Shown here piece by piece: positions 34,074 through 44,276 of a stretch of DNA of 64,000 nucleotides. This DNA is from Phaeotremella fagi (Eukaryota; Basidiomycota; Tremellomycetes; Tremellales; Phaeotremellaceae): assembly GCA_001599715.1 (NCBI GenBank), contig BCHU01000013.1, positions 930,001 through 994,000 of the forward strand. Direction: 5' to 3'. How positions within the stretch are numbered: position 1 is the stretch's first letter; every line of letters starts with the position of its first letter. The notes below the pieces were generated by a model. It had not been told where the DNA came from. It worked only from the letters and a program-made list of their open reading frames with translations, and did no database searches. The position numbers were made by a program, and so were the translations under genes.

Positions 34074-36254
34074 ATGTCTTTCTACAACCACCCATTCTTC
34101 ACTCAACAACAACATTATCATCGTCCAACACCAACCCCAACCCCATCCACCAACCCATTCCACAGAGTCCATTTCAACGATGATGTCTCCCCCCACCACC
34201 ACAGTTGGGGTCATCATTATCGATCACCAGCTCCTACCCCAGCTCCAGCGCCAACCTCCTTCGCCACCATCGATGAAGAAGAACAAGCCGCTCTAGCCTA
34301 TCTCCATTCCATCCAACGTCGTCGTCAAGAAGCAGCCGCCGCTGCTGCTTACGAAGCTGAAATCGCCGCTAGAGCTAGAGCTCATGCTCAAGCTGAACTC
34401 GAACGTGAAGCTGCCGCTAGAGCCAGAGCTCAAGCTCAAGCTGAACTCGAACGTGAAGCTGCCGCTAGAGCCAGAGCTCAAGCTCAAGCTCAAGCTGAAG
34501 CAGCTTTCACTAGACGTCAAGCAGTTATCGAATCTCGTCGACAAGCTCAACAACAGTTCATCGCTGAGCGAATCGCAGCTGTTAAAGCTTACCAAGAAGA
34601 ACGTCGTCAACAACAACAAGCTGCTGCTGCTACTCAACGTGAGAAGATTGAAGAGGTTAGACGTAGGAAATTGGAATGGTTTAGACAAAGACAAGCTCAA
34701 GCTCAGGCTCAGGGTAACGGTAACGGTTGTGCTAGAGGTGGTTGTCGAAGGTCAGTTGACTTTGGCTTAAACACTGGACTATCAACTGATATTCCCAACA
34801 GTGCTCCCGCGGCTTCAGCTGAGAACGCTTTCAAACCAACAGACCTTAACCCTCTCCTCGCTTTGTTCGGTATAAACTTGGTAGAGGAGGGTGAAGCGTC
34901 AAAGGAAACTTCCACCACCACTCCAGCCGCTGCCCCCACTTCCACCGAACCAGCTCCAGCTGCAGCTGTCGCCACCGAGACCCAACAAATTCTCCCTCAA
35001 GAAATCAATAATCTCTTATCACATTTCTTGGGACTCAGAGTCGAGCCTGTCGGTAAAGGTGAGACTGAGGTCGCAGCTCCAGCTTCGGAATCTAAGGATG
35101 CCAACAAGAAATCTGTCATTCCAGAAGGGTTGAATGAGATCTTATCTCAATTCGGATTAGAATTTGAATTGGAAGAAGAGGAGGACGAGGAGAAAGAGGC
35201 TCAAGCTGCTCCAGCTCCTACTGCTACTGCAGCTGCTGCCACCACTTCAACTCCAGCTTCAGCTCCAGCTCCAGCTCAGGCTCCAACTACCACCGACGCT
35301 TCATCATCAACCAAACCCAAAGCTCCAATCACCAATTTCTTCGATAACCACACCAACAACCAACTCCCACCATTCTTCAAAGATCTAATTTCAAATTTCG
35401 AAACAGCAATCACCGAAGAGGTTATCGAGAGATCAAGAAAAACAGCAGCTGAGGAAGAGGTTAAACGTCAATCTGAACTCGGTTCCACCAATTCCAGTTC
35501 CGGTTCAAAGGGTAAAGGTGTTGCTGAAGGTGAAAAGCAAGCTCCAGCTCCAGCCCCAGCTCCAGCTCCAGCTGCAGCTTCAGAAGAATCAAACTCCGAA
35601 AAATCACTCAACCAACTGAAACATCTAACCACCGAGCTAGAATCACTTAAATCCGCATACACCTATCCCTCAACCCTCTCATTCGCGAAAACCACCACCC
35701 CAACTTTATTGTTCAACAAGAAAAATTCTGGATATCACGAACAAGCGAATAACCTTTTACAACTGTTACTTAAAGCTGATGGCATCAGTTCAGCGGGTGA
35801 TAAAGAGGTTCGAAAGGCTCGTAAAGAATTTGTTAGGAGTGTTGAGGGGGCTATTGGGGAGTTGGAGGCTAGACGGGATTTGATATGGGAGGAGGTTAGG
35901 TTGACTAGGGAGAATGGGGTTTGGTCTGAATCTGAGGGTTCGGAGAGTGGGAACGAAAGTGATCGTGAACATGAACACGAACATGAGGTCGTTTTCGATC
36001 AGGATCAAGAGGTTGAAGGTTATACCATTCCAGAAGTTACTGTTTCAGAGGTCCAACCGGCAGCTGAAGCTGAGGCTGAGGCTGAAGCCGAGGCTGAAGC
36101 GGAAACTCCAGTTGAAACTGAACAATCAACTCCAACTCCAACTCCAATTGAAATTATCACTCCGGAACCAGTAACTCAAACCGAAACCACACCAGAATCG
36201 AAGTCGACTCCCGAAAAACCAACTTCAGTTGAAGAAGGTTTCGAAATGGTTTAG
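34074..36254 (+). CDS. BAG-domain co-chaperone with Ala/Gln-rich helix
   Basis: BAG domains bind the Hsp70 ATPase domain and promote nucleotide exchange. The 726-residue frame starts with a His/Gln/Pro-rich region. Residues 65-225 form a very long charged helix of AQAELEREAAARAR-type repeats, encoded by 48-bp direct repeats from 34,392. Three short segments resemble each other (LNPLLALFGINL, INNLLSHFLGLRV and LNEILSQFGLEFE) and are separated by Ala/Pro/Thr linkers. The C-terminal BAG domain starts LNQLKHLTTELESLKSAY, has SGYHEQANNLLQLLLKADG and ends EFVRSVEGAIGELEARRDL. The tail is acidic and Glu/Ala-rich. A 51-nt segment at 34751-34801 (GTCAGT...CAACAG) could be an in-frame intron. Confidence 0.82.
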   Translation: MSFYNHPFFTQQQHYHRPTPTPTPSTNPFHRVHFNDDVSPHHHSWGHHYRSPAPTPAPAPTSFATIDEEEQAALAYLHSIQRRRQEAAAAAAYEAEIAARARAHAQAELEREAAARARAQAQAELEREAAARARAQAQAQAEAAFTRRQAVIESRRQAQQQFIAERIAAVKAYQEERRQQQQAAAATQREKIEEVRRRKLEWFRQRQAQAQAQGNGNGCARGGCRRSVDFGLNTGLSTDIPNSAPAASAENAFKPTDLNPLLALFGINLVEEGEASKETSTTTPAAAPTSTEPAPAAAVATETQQILPQEINNLLSHFLGLRVEPVGKGETEVAAPASESKDANKKSVIPEGLNEILSQFGLEFELEEEEDEEKEAQAAPAPTATAAAATTSTPASAPAPAQAPTTTDASSSTKPKAPITNFFDNHTNNQLPPFFKDLISNFETAITEEVIERSRKTAAEEEVKRQSELGSTNSSSGSKGKGVAEGEKQAPAPAPAPAPAAASEESNSEKSLNQLKHLTTELESLKSAYTYPSTLSFAKTTTPTLLFNKKNSGYHEQANNLLQLLLKADGISSAGDKEVRKARKEFVRSVEGAIGELEARRDLIWEEVRLTRENGVWSESEGSESGNESDREHEHEHEVVFDQDQEVEGYTIPEVTVSEVQPAAEAEAEAEAEAEAETPVETEQSTPTPTPIEIITPEPVTQTETTPESKSTPEKPTSVEEGFEMV
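34392..34487 (+). repeat. 48-bp coding tandem repeat in the BAG gene
   Basis: Two near-identical 48-bp units (34392-34439 and 34440-34487), each encoding 16 residues of AELEREAAARARAQAQ. A diverged unit precedes and a partial one follows. The near identity at synonymous sites suggests recent duplication. Confidence 0.8.
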
Positions 36255-36523
36255 TTTAGTTTAGTTTAGATGTTTTCACTAGAACCCAAATCAATCACTT
36301 CTCATACATCGTAGTCGTAGTTCATTTGTAGATATACCATTGTGTTTTGTAGCTAGAATTTGAATGAATGAATAGTTAATTAATGACAAATTCTGCAATC
36401 TTGACTCGAATCTCTATCAAATATATACATCAAAGTTTTCTTAAGGAAACAAACCATACCAAACATGAACATAAATCGTTAATCAATCGTAAACTAAATC
36501 TAAAATTAAAAGCAATGTCCACC

Positions 36524-39500
36524 CTAATCCAAATCATTCCCCCCATCCCCAAAGAACAATCTAGTCAAATCATCCACCGTCAATCGACCCAATTTCCCCC
36601 CGTTCCCACCTTCACCAAAAGCGCCATCCGTCAAAGCCTGTTTCTTATCTTGAAGCGCCAACATGCGCTGTTCGACCGTGTTTGAAATGACGATTCTTTG
36701 GATGTTGACCTCGCGTGTTTGCCCGATTCGATGGGAGCGGTCGATAGCTTGTTGTTCGGTTGCTGGGTTCCAGGCTAGATCTAGCATTATAACCTGGGTT
36801 TCGGTGTTAGCTTGGCGTGTGGGGAATTGGAGGATGGATCGACTCACTCGATTGGCTCTGGTTAGGTTCAAACCTACTCCACCAGCTTTCAACGAAATCA
36901 ACAAAACCCTAGGTCCATCTCTATCACAACTGAAACTCCTAACCGCCTCCTCCCGAACCCTCTGGGAATGACTACCAAGATAACTGGCATGTGAGATCCC
37001 CTTCCTTTCAAGATCCAAAGCGATGAGCGAGAGATACGAAGTGAATTGTGAGAAGACCAAGATTTTTTGAGTTGGATCTTGGATTTCCCATTCGGCGATT
37101 AATTCACTGTTCGTCTATCAGCAGTAGCTTTTCAACAGTTCGCCCATGGACTTACGCCATTTTCAACATCTTAGTCGAAGGCAATACATCCTCAATACCC
37201 CTTTCATCGCTCTCATCTTCGAAATGTGTAGTTTCGTCCTGATCCTCTCCAGGTTCAGCCTTCCCCTTCCCCTTCCCGCCAATCTTCCTAGGTTTGATAT
37301 CTTCCTCCCCAGTCTTTATCCAAATCAGCCCAAATCCTCTTAAGCAAAGAATAAACCCACCGAAGCTCTCTTCTTCCCGAACTTCCTAGTAACCTTCAAT
37401 TCATTCCCATCACTCTCGTCGTCTTCATCAACCTCCTCAGCCTGACTACCAAAATCGTCGTCATCACTAACATATTCATCTTTAACCCTCTCTTTACCTT
37501 TCCCCTTCCCCTTCCCCTCAGTCTCAAGTTCATCAGGATGGAAGAAAGCTTCAGCCCTGAAAACTCGACTTCGATGAATAGCACTTCGACACATTGGACA
37601 AGATCTGAATCCGTTCATGACTTGTTCGTCAGTCAGATCGTTACCTGGCGCAGCGACGTTGTTGAACCAATCGTCCATACATGTCGAACAGAACGAATGG
37701 CCACATGAAGTGATTCTTTCATCGACGAAAGCGTCGAAACAGATTGAACATTCCTAATGTCGCAACGTCAGCGTTACTACCAACAAAACGAAGTCGACGT
37801 ACGATATCATGTTCTCCACCCTGATCACCTTCACTTTCATCAGCATCTCTGAGATGTAAATATCGAGCTCTAAGTTTATCTTTGATTCTATCGACGAATT
37901 CTTGATTGATCAACGTAGCAGCTCTAGCGATTTCGCTGAGTCCATCAACTCTCGGTGCGTCGATATCACCAAAGATATCATCGTCCGTGACAGTCAAATC
38001 GTGTTCACTGAGTGGTTCACCGTTAGCACGACGGATCAACCAAGGATGACAAGTCAATTGTCGAAGTCGCATCAATAAAACCAAAACGACCTTTTGTTGT
38101 CAGTACCATGCCAAGATGTTTTCGACTTACATGATAATTCTTCAAAACTGTTCCAGCTTTGACAAACTTGTTGAACCTAACCCTAGCTCTCATTTCGACA
38201 GCGCTATAAATCGCCCTTTCTTCAGGTGAGAATTCCAATTCAACAATATCAACCGTCTTGGGCGGTAAGGTGAGTAATTTCTTGCCGTCCAATTCGGAAT
38301 CCTTGGTTCGTCGAATCATACACTAAAATCATTGAGTTAGATCAACAACAATCTCGCTAAGGTAAACGACATACAGTACGTAAAATAGCTTGCATTCTGT
38401 GTGAAGCCAATTTCGGTTTTTTAACCTGAATCGATCCAATAGTCTTAGCGAAATGTTTCCATTCGGCATGAGGACCGATCCCAAGGAAATGGAGATGGGA
38501 GCTGAGAACGTCAGCACTCCAATCGAAACGGTGTTGACTCACAAAACATCTGTCAAAGTGTTAATAATCAGAGTCCCAGTCAAACTCCATCTCAAATGAC
38601 TATCCAACTCGAAAGCCGCCTTGGCAGCGTGAGTGTTCTTATTCCTAATCCCATGCGCCTCGTCAATAACGACTCTGTACCATTTCATCTTGTACAACAA
38701 TCCACGTTTCTTGTAGACCGGTTCGAGAGTTTCTTGGATTTCTTGGGCTTCATCTTCAGAATCGGAATCTACGAAATTCGCCATTTCGATAGACTTCTTT
38801 TTCTTCTTTTTAGGTTTGATCTGGATAAATGTTATAAGTACATTTCCATTTCTTGTACGGTACGGTATCAACCTCCACTTACCTCTCTTGGATATTCACC
38901 AGAAATACATCCAATGGTGGTAACGACAACATCGTAATTTTTCAACATTGCCAAACTCTTAGTTCGACTGGTACCATGATAAACCAAAACACTTAACGGC
39001 GGATTGGTCTTCCCTTCAATCTCATCTTTCCATTGACTGAGTAAAGCCAGAGGTGCAATGACCAATGTGGTACTGACTTTACGATCTTGACTAGGATTAG
39101 CAACCATCGTCGCTATAGCTTGAACGGTTTTCCCTAATCCCATCGCATCACCTAAGATCCCTCCCAAGTATTTTTCATCTTTCTCTTTTCCAACCATGAA
39201 TGAAACACCTAGGACTTGATGCGGCATCAATGTTATATCGAGACCTGGAATTTTATCGTTGATAGCGTTCAAACCAAGAGCTTTGAGAGCATCGTCAACG
39301 GTATTATCTTCCGAGAAATCATTCAAAGCATCACTGAAAAAGTTTTTCAATCTAATTCATTAAGAATCAGCTAAACTCCAACCCTACTCATGACTCACTG
39401 ATCAACCCCTCGAACTCGATCATATTCCTCTCCAAATTCATCACCCAAAAGAGCGCTCAAAGTGGGATTACCGAATCCACCAGATTGAAGAGCAGGATAA

Positions 39501-42278
39501 GGATCACCGGGGAAAGAACCAGGCATAGACAGAGTGGCTGCGGATGGTCCAGCCAGCGCAGATCTTAGGGCCTGTTGTCGAAGACGTTCTTCGAAAGAGA
39601 GACCGATCGACCAATCCTGAACGTCTGTTTCGGTTTTAAGATGTGTTAGTGATTGAGGATGGAAAGTGTTTGGATCGAATTTCAATATTTCTGGGAATCT
39701 GGCACCCAACGGTTGAACAGGTGGGATGTAGGGTTTCATTCCGCCTGAAGCAATAAGAGTTGAAAGAATCTCCGTACGGGCTCTGAAAGGACCAACCCAG
39801 AGATCCCCATCACTATGAAAACAATATCAGTGAAACACCCCTCAAACATACACTTCAAACTCACTGAGGTAAAAATTGGCTCTGAACATCGGTTGAACAG
39901 AACGACTGCTCCCTGATCAACGCAGCGAGTTTTTCCGTCAAAGACCAATTCCCACGAACAGGACTAGTAAACAAAGCATCCAAACGTGCTTGGGAAACAT
40001 CTCTAGCGTGAGCCCGAACGAATTTCAAAAACGTGTCGTAACTCCCGATCAACATCGCAGAAGGAGGTTCGTAATTGATGAACATGGGTGATTGTAAGAT
40101 TTTCGAAACTGCAGTGAGACGTTCTAATAGTATTTGTTTCATGAAGATTGCAGTAGGACTGTGACTGTAGATTATCAACATCGAAATCCAAATTGCGATT
40201 CCAATCAACTCACCTGGTTGTAATTTTCGCTCTTTCCACTCGGCAAAAGTCGATTTCTTCCCTCAGCAACTTTCCTCTTTCCGTAACAGATAATCTGTTC
40301 TCAGCGGATGGTAACGAGGTTCCAGAAGCAGAAGTAGATCCAATACTGCCACTACCCGAAGGTCCAGCAACGGTTTGAGGTAAAGGTAAACCCGCGCTCG
40401 ATGCCAAAAATCGTTGACGGAAATTAGCGAATTGAGGATATTGCGCAAGTAAAGCTGGAGCTGTCGGTGGGTATGATAAAGTATTTCCAGGTTGAGCCAT
40501 GCGATGAATCATACTGAAACGTAGGTCAAGATGTTTCTTGTAAGCTTTGTCGATACGACTAGTAGAGTCAGTTGGTAAACGACGTAGGGACTTACGAGTT
40601 ACCCAATCTTCGACGGGAAGTTTGACAGAATTCCATCTCTTCAAAGATTATTGTTCTTTGTTCGGTTGATAACGCCGACGTTGGACGAGTTTGGTTGATG
40701 GGGAAGGTACCTGGAAGAGAAGGGGAGGGATCGTTTCCAAAACCACCTCGAGAAGACGTGGAACTACGATCAACATCGGGTGGTTTATCTGGGTTATATT
40801 GAGCCAAATCTGGGAATTTGGCTAGAAGTAAGGTAGACGGTGGGATGTATGAACTCATTCCGCCAGACGCCAACATCTCTTTGAGAGTGATGATACGTAG
40901 ATCAACATGACGTATGTACATATTATTTTCAGCGGGACTGTGTGGGATTAGTAAATATGGACGACGGAGGACTTACCGCTCTTTGATAATCGATTTCATC
41001 GTTGTGAGGTAATCTAATTCCTTTTTCAATGACTCTTTTCGTTGTTGGACGGTCCATTGGGGTCTGGTCGACGTCGAGGTACCATTTCGACCTAGATTGA
41101 GTGAGCTATACGGTTGAGGTTTTGTGACTTACGATCCATAGCTTCCTTAGCCAATCGATCAGATAATTCTTTCAAAGATTCCAATGGTCGAGCGTCTTCC
41201 TCATCATCATCGTCCGAAACAATGAAAGCGTCATTAGGATTCGCTCGTTTCTTTCGAAGTTCGACAGGGACCTGAGTCTCAGTCAACGGTAAAACCTCAT
41301 CATCGTTATCCGAATCGTCACTGAAAACCATGATAGCATCGTCCAAAGTCCCAGATCGGTGCAAAGTATTATCTTTACCGATGGTTGGCTTGACATCTTT
41401 CGATTTAGTTGAAGGTTTGATATCACCAAACGAACGGAGTGGTTGTAACGGTGATCTAGTAGTTGAACGACTGTTCTGTGAAGAACGGGATTGCGATTGC
41501 GATGATGGAGGATGGGATCGAGAACCACTACCACTAGCTTCTTTATTCGGTGAATCGAAGAATGGATGAGGTTTGACTTCAACTTTAGCTTTGGGTTTTG
41601 GTTTGGAGATCGCTGGATCGGAGGAAGTGCGATAGCCCGAGACAGCGTCTATTGATGAAAGTAGGTCTAATGGGGTTCGACTAGGTCCAGCGGAAGGTTG
41701 GACTGGGATTGGATTATTTTGAATGATTGGAAGTTCAACGGATCCCTGTGTGGTAGTTAGCTATAGTAGAAGTAGCCAAAATCGTTATTTGACATACACC
41801 AAAACCGGTCCTTTCCTTTCTACCTTTAATATGATTAGGTTCGTTGCAATGCATCTACAGCGTAATATTAGCTAAACCACCTATCCAAAACGAAGACAAA
41901 CAGCTTTACCTGATACTCAAAAAAACTACCAAAACCCCTACTCAACCCCCCATCCTCAACAGAAGAATCAGGACTAAGTGCCAAATCGACCCAACAGAAA
42001 TCTTCCATACAAGTGAGTAACCCGAATCCGTTGCCACCATCTTTATTATCTTTCAAATGGGGTTTTGCAAATTCGACAATGAAGTTATCGTCGTGTGGAT
42101 GGGTTTCAAGGAAATTTTTTATGTAGGGGAGATAGAATGTCGGGATTGACTGATGGGTAGAATATCGTTCAACTTGTGATTTTTGATGGTGGGAAGAGGG
42201 AGGACTTACTTTACTTGGTGTATCTTCTATGTTCAGGGATTTGCGGGCTATGAGATTTATTTCTGAGGGGGTGAGCAT
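36524..42278 (-). CDS. SNF2-RING DNA translocase, Uls1/Rad5-like
   Basis: This is a large, intron-rich gene of about 1,500 residues. It starts at 42278 (MLTPSEINLIARKSLNIED). The disordered part has two SUMO-interaction-like motifs, AIMVFSDDSD (about 41,320) and AFIVSDDDDEED (about 41,220). Four copies of a YxPP-containing module span about 41,000-39,630. The SNF2 ATPase shows MPHQVLGVSFM, GDAMGLGKTVQAIA (Walker A), VVIDEAHGIRNK (DEAH) and SLTGT. Downstream is a C3HC4 RING, CSICFDAFVDERITSCGHSF to CPMCR (about 37,750-37,585), joined through a 49-nt GTACGT intron. Helicase C follows with MVFSQFTSYLSLI, LISLKAGGVGLNLT and DRSHRIGQTREV. Architecture and SIMs point to a SUMO-targeted ubiquitin ligase/translocase. 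Rad5/HLTF is the alternative, but no HIRAN domain is seen. Confidence 0.88.
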
Positions 42279-42813
42279 GATGGGTTATAGTGTATTAGGT
42301 TTGGTAAGATGGTGACGGAAAGTGGGGTATCTCGATATAGAAGTTGGAAAATGATGGATGAGATTGGTTTCTCGAGAAGGGTGGAGGGGTTAGAATGGAT
42401 AGGGAAATGAAGCAATACAAGGAAAAAAAGGAAGATGAGATGAGAGAAAGGAGAATAGAAGTTGAGAAGAAGTAAAAGAGAAGAGAGAAAGAAGAAGTTG
42501 ATGATCAAAGTGAGATTGTATCTCTATATATAGTTGATGGCGTCCACTATCCACTATTCACGCGTTGAAACATTACTTACACGATCACATCAAAGGAAAA
42601 AAACAACAAACACGGAGTACAAGGGCTCTCCGTGAGGAAGATTTTAATGGCTAACTACACCCAATCTCATGCTCATGCTCAATCCAATAGTGATAAAAAA
42701 ATCCATCAAAGCTACCTAATAAAGAACTATCAAACCAAATCCCCATCCCATCCCTCAATTCAAACCAATAAAGGTTTTCCTAAAAGTATGAAAAAGAAAG
42801 TGTGTCTTTTGAT
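42279..42813. other. intergenic, promoter of SNF2 gene and 3' flank of RPS22
   Basis: This stretch is purine-rich on the plus strand (a pyrimidine leader for the minus-strand SNF2 gene). A TATATATA run lies near 42,524. No coding gene is supported. Confidence 0.4.
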
Positions 42814-43859
42814 TTAGTAAACGTAAGCGAGGATTTTACCACCGGTCTAAGTCATTCATCAGTTTTCTTCAAATCAATCGGGTGGTTTCCACTTACGTGC
42901 TTCCTTCTGGCCTCTTCGTGGTCCATGATACCAGCTGAAGTGGTTAAGATGATTTTACCGAATGAACGGGCTGGGAGAAGTTGGGCGACCCAGTTTTCGA
43001 CTAGAGGTTGTTGTGATCAGTACGAGTTTGAGTGAAGAGATAAATGAAGCTTAGACTTACTGGAGTCAACGGCAACGTTAAATCTTGGTGAGATGACACC
43101 GGTCTTGTTAAGTCTACCGTTAAGTTGGATGACGACTTTACCACCACGATGATCATCGATAACTTCGAATTCACCAATGTAACCTGGTTTATGTTAGCAG
43201 TGTCACACTAATCTATAAAATAGAGAAAGGAAACTCGAAAAAAATTCAAATGTCCTCCCCCAATCAGCTTGAAATACATCAACCCTGGCAACAAGGCCTC
43301 GAGACAGTAAATCAAGATTAGTTGGGGAGTTAAAAAAAACGAATTTGTTTCTTTTTTAGTCTGCCGGGGACTTAAAGCCTTAACTCGGTAGGAACATCGG
43401 AGAGTTTTGGCAGTTATACCCCGGGGAGGGGGGTGGTGAAGTGAGGAGGGAGATTGGGGGTTGAAAGTTGATGTTAAGGAAATAGATTGGTCCATCAGAA
43501 GATTTATGAAAGATCCAGTTCGTGTCCATGTCGAACAATCCTCCGTCCTTGTCCATGTTCCTTTGACGCCAGATCCAGATCCATAACCGAACCAAACTAC
43601 ATCCACACCACACGACAACTTACCGTGCTTTTGCATAACGGAAAGAACCTTGACGACGACTTTTGAAGAAGGTCTAATCAAAACTTGACGCTTTCCACGA
43701 CGTTCGGCGTTGACGATGTTGTTCTAGGATGGGTGGATTAGTACGTCTTCACTGAATAATTCCTAGTATCCAACCCAACTCAATGCACTCTCATCTCCCT
43801 ACTGATGGAAGAGGAAAAGTACTCACGAGGGCATCATTAAGAACTGAAACTCTAACCAT
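42814..43859 (-). CDS. RPS22: 40S ribosomal protein uS8 (RPS22/S15a)
   Basis: This small-subunit protein contacts 18S rRNA helices 21 and 25. Five exons join to 130 residues, the usual length. The sequence begins [11 protein letters not shown], then [20 protein letters not shown] and [20 protein letters not shown]. It continues [20 protein letters not shown] and [20 protein letters not shown], and ends [10 protein letters not shown]. Intron 2 (43184-43623, 440 nt) is about eight times longer than other introns here and carries an H/ACA snoRNA. S. cerevisiae RPS22B likewise hosts snR44 in an intron. The gene is divergent from the Pop3-like gene at 44277. Confidence 0.96.
43248..43430 (-). ncRNA. 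snR44: H/ACA box snoRNA, snR44-like, in RPS22 intron
   Basis: On the minus strand there are two hairpins, each followed by a box. Hairpin 1 has outer stem CCGGGG/CCCCGG (43419-43424 with 43364-43369), an inner GCC/GGC pair and a terminal AACTC/GAGTT stem. The H box AGACTA is at 43357-43362. Hairpin 2 has outer stem CTCCCC/GGGGAG and inner CTTGA/TCAAG. ACA is at 43251-43253, exactly 3 nt before the inferred 3' end. The pocket of hairpin 1 (ATAACT on the 5' side, TTTAA on the 3' side) matches 18S TTAAA-UC-AGTTAT, which puts the target at yeast U106, 14 nt from the H box. Yeast snR44 guides that site and is also intronic in RPS22B. Confidence 0.88.
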
Positions 43860-44276
43860 TTTGACTAATTAATAAATCCTTTTTTGTTGTTGAAAGTTGA
43901 AAGTTGAGAATTGAAAGGTAAGATGCTACTTCGATGCGGGTGTGTCTAGAATTTATCCTAAGATGATATATAAGACAGCCGTAAAGAAGGTTATTGATTT
44001 CAAGCAAATGTATATACCTTTTTTTTGTTGTGTTAGCGAGTACAATATAGAGATGGAAAGATTTAGGTGCTGATGTCGACGGGAGTATTTTTCATTTTTC
44101 GAGCTGTTAGAAGGATATTACCGATATTCTCCGGTGTGGCGTTGTACCACGTGGGAGCTATCACCTACACAGTTGGAATTTCAAGTGTTGCTTAGATGCA
44201 GATCAACTAACGTCCAATGCGTACAAGATAGTATAACGTCAGAAACACAGATTGACCAGAGAAGGAAGGACTCAAG
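43860..44276. promoter_or_regulatory. divergent promoter, RPS22 / POP3-like
   Basis: 417 bp lie between the divergent starts. T-rich tracts and a TATATAA-like run (plus-strand ATATATAAG near 43,966) are positioned for RPS22. No further gene is seen. Confidence 0.45.

Noticed and set aside
34293..34700. 135-codon minus-strand frame rich in Ser/Leu opposite the BAG gene
   Set aside because: It is the antisense shadow of the Ala/Gln/Glu repeat; composition follows directly from the sense codons.
35164..35388. Leu/Gln-rich frame on the plus strand inside the BAG gene
   Set aside because: Out-of-frame reading of CAG/CTC-type repeats; the BAG frame is continuous across it.
43248..43330. Target of the second snoRNA pocket (25S rRNA)
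   Set aside because: I could find only a partial TTAGTT match for one side of the pocket, so I make no claim beyond the 18S pocket.
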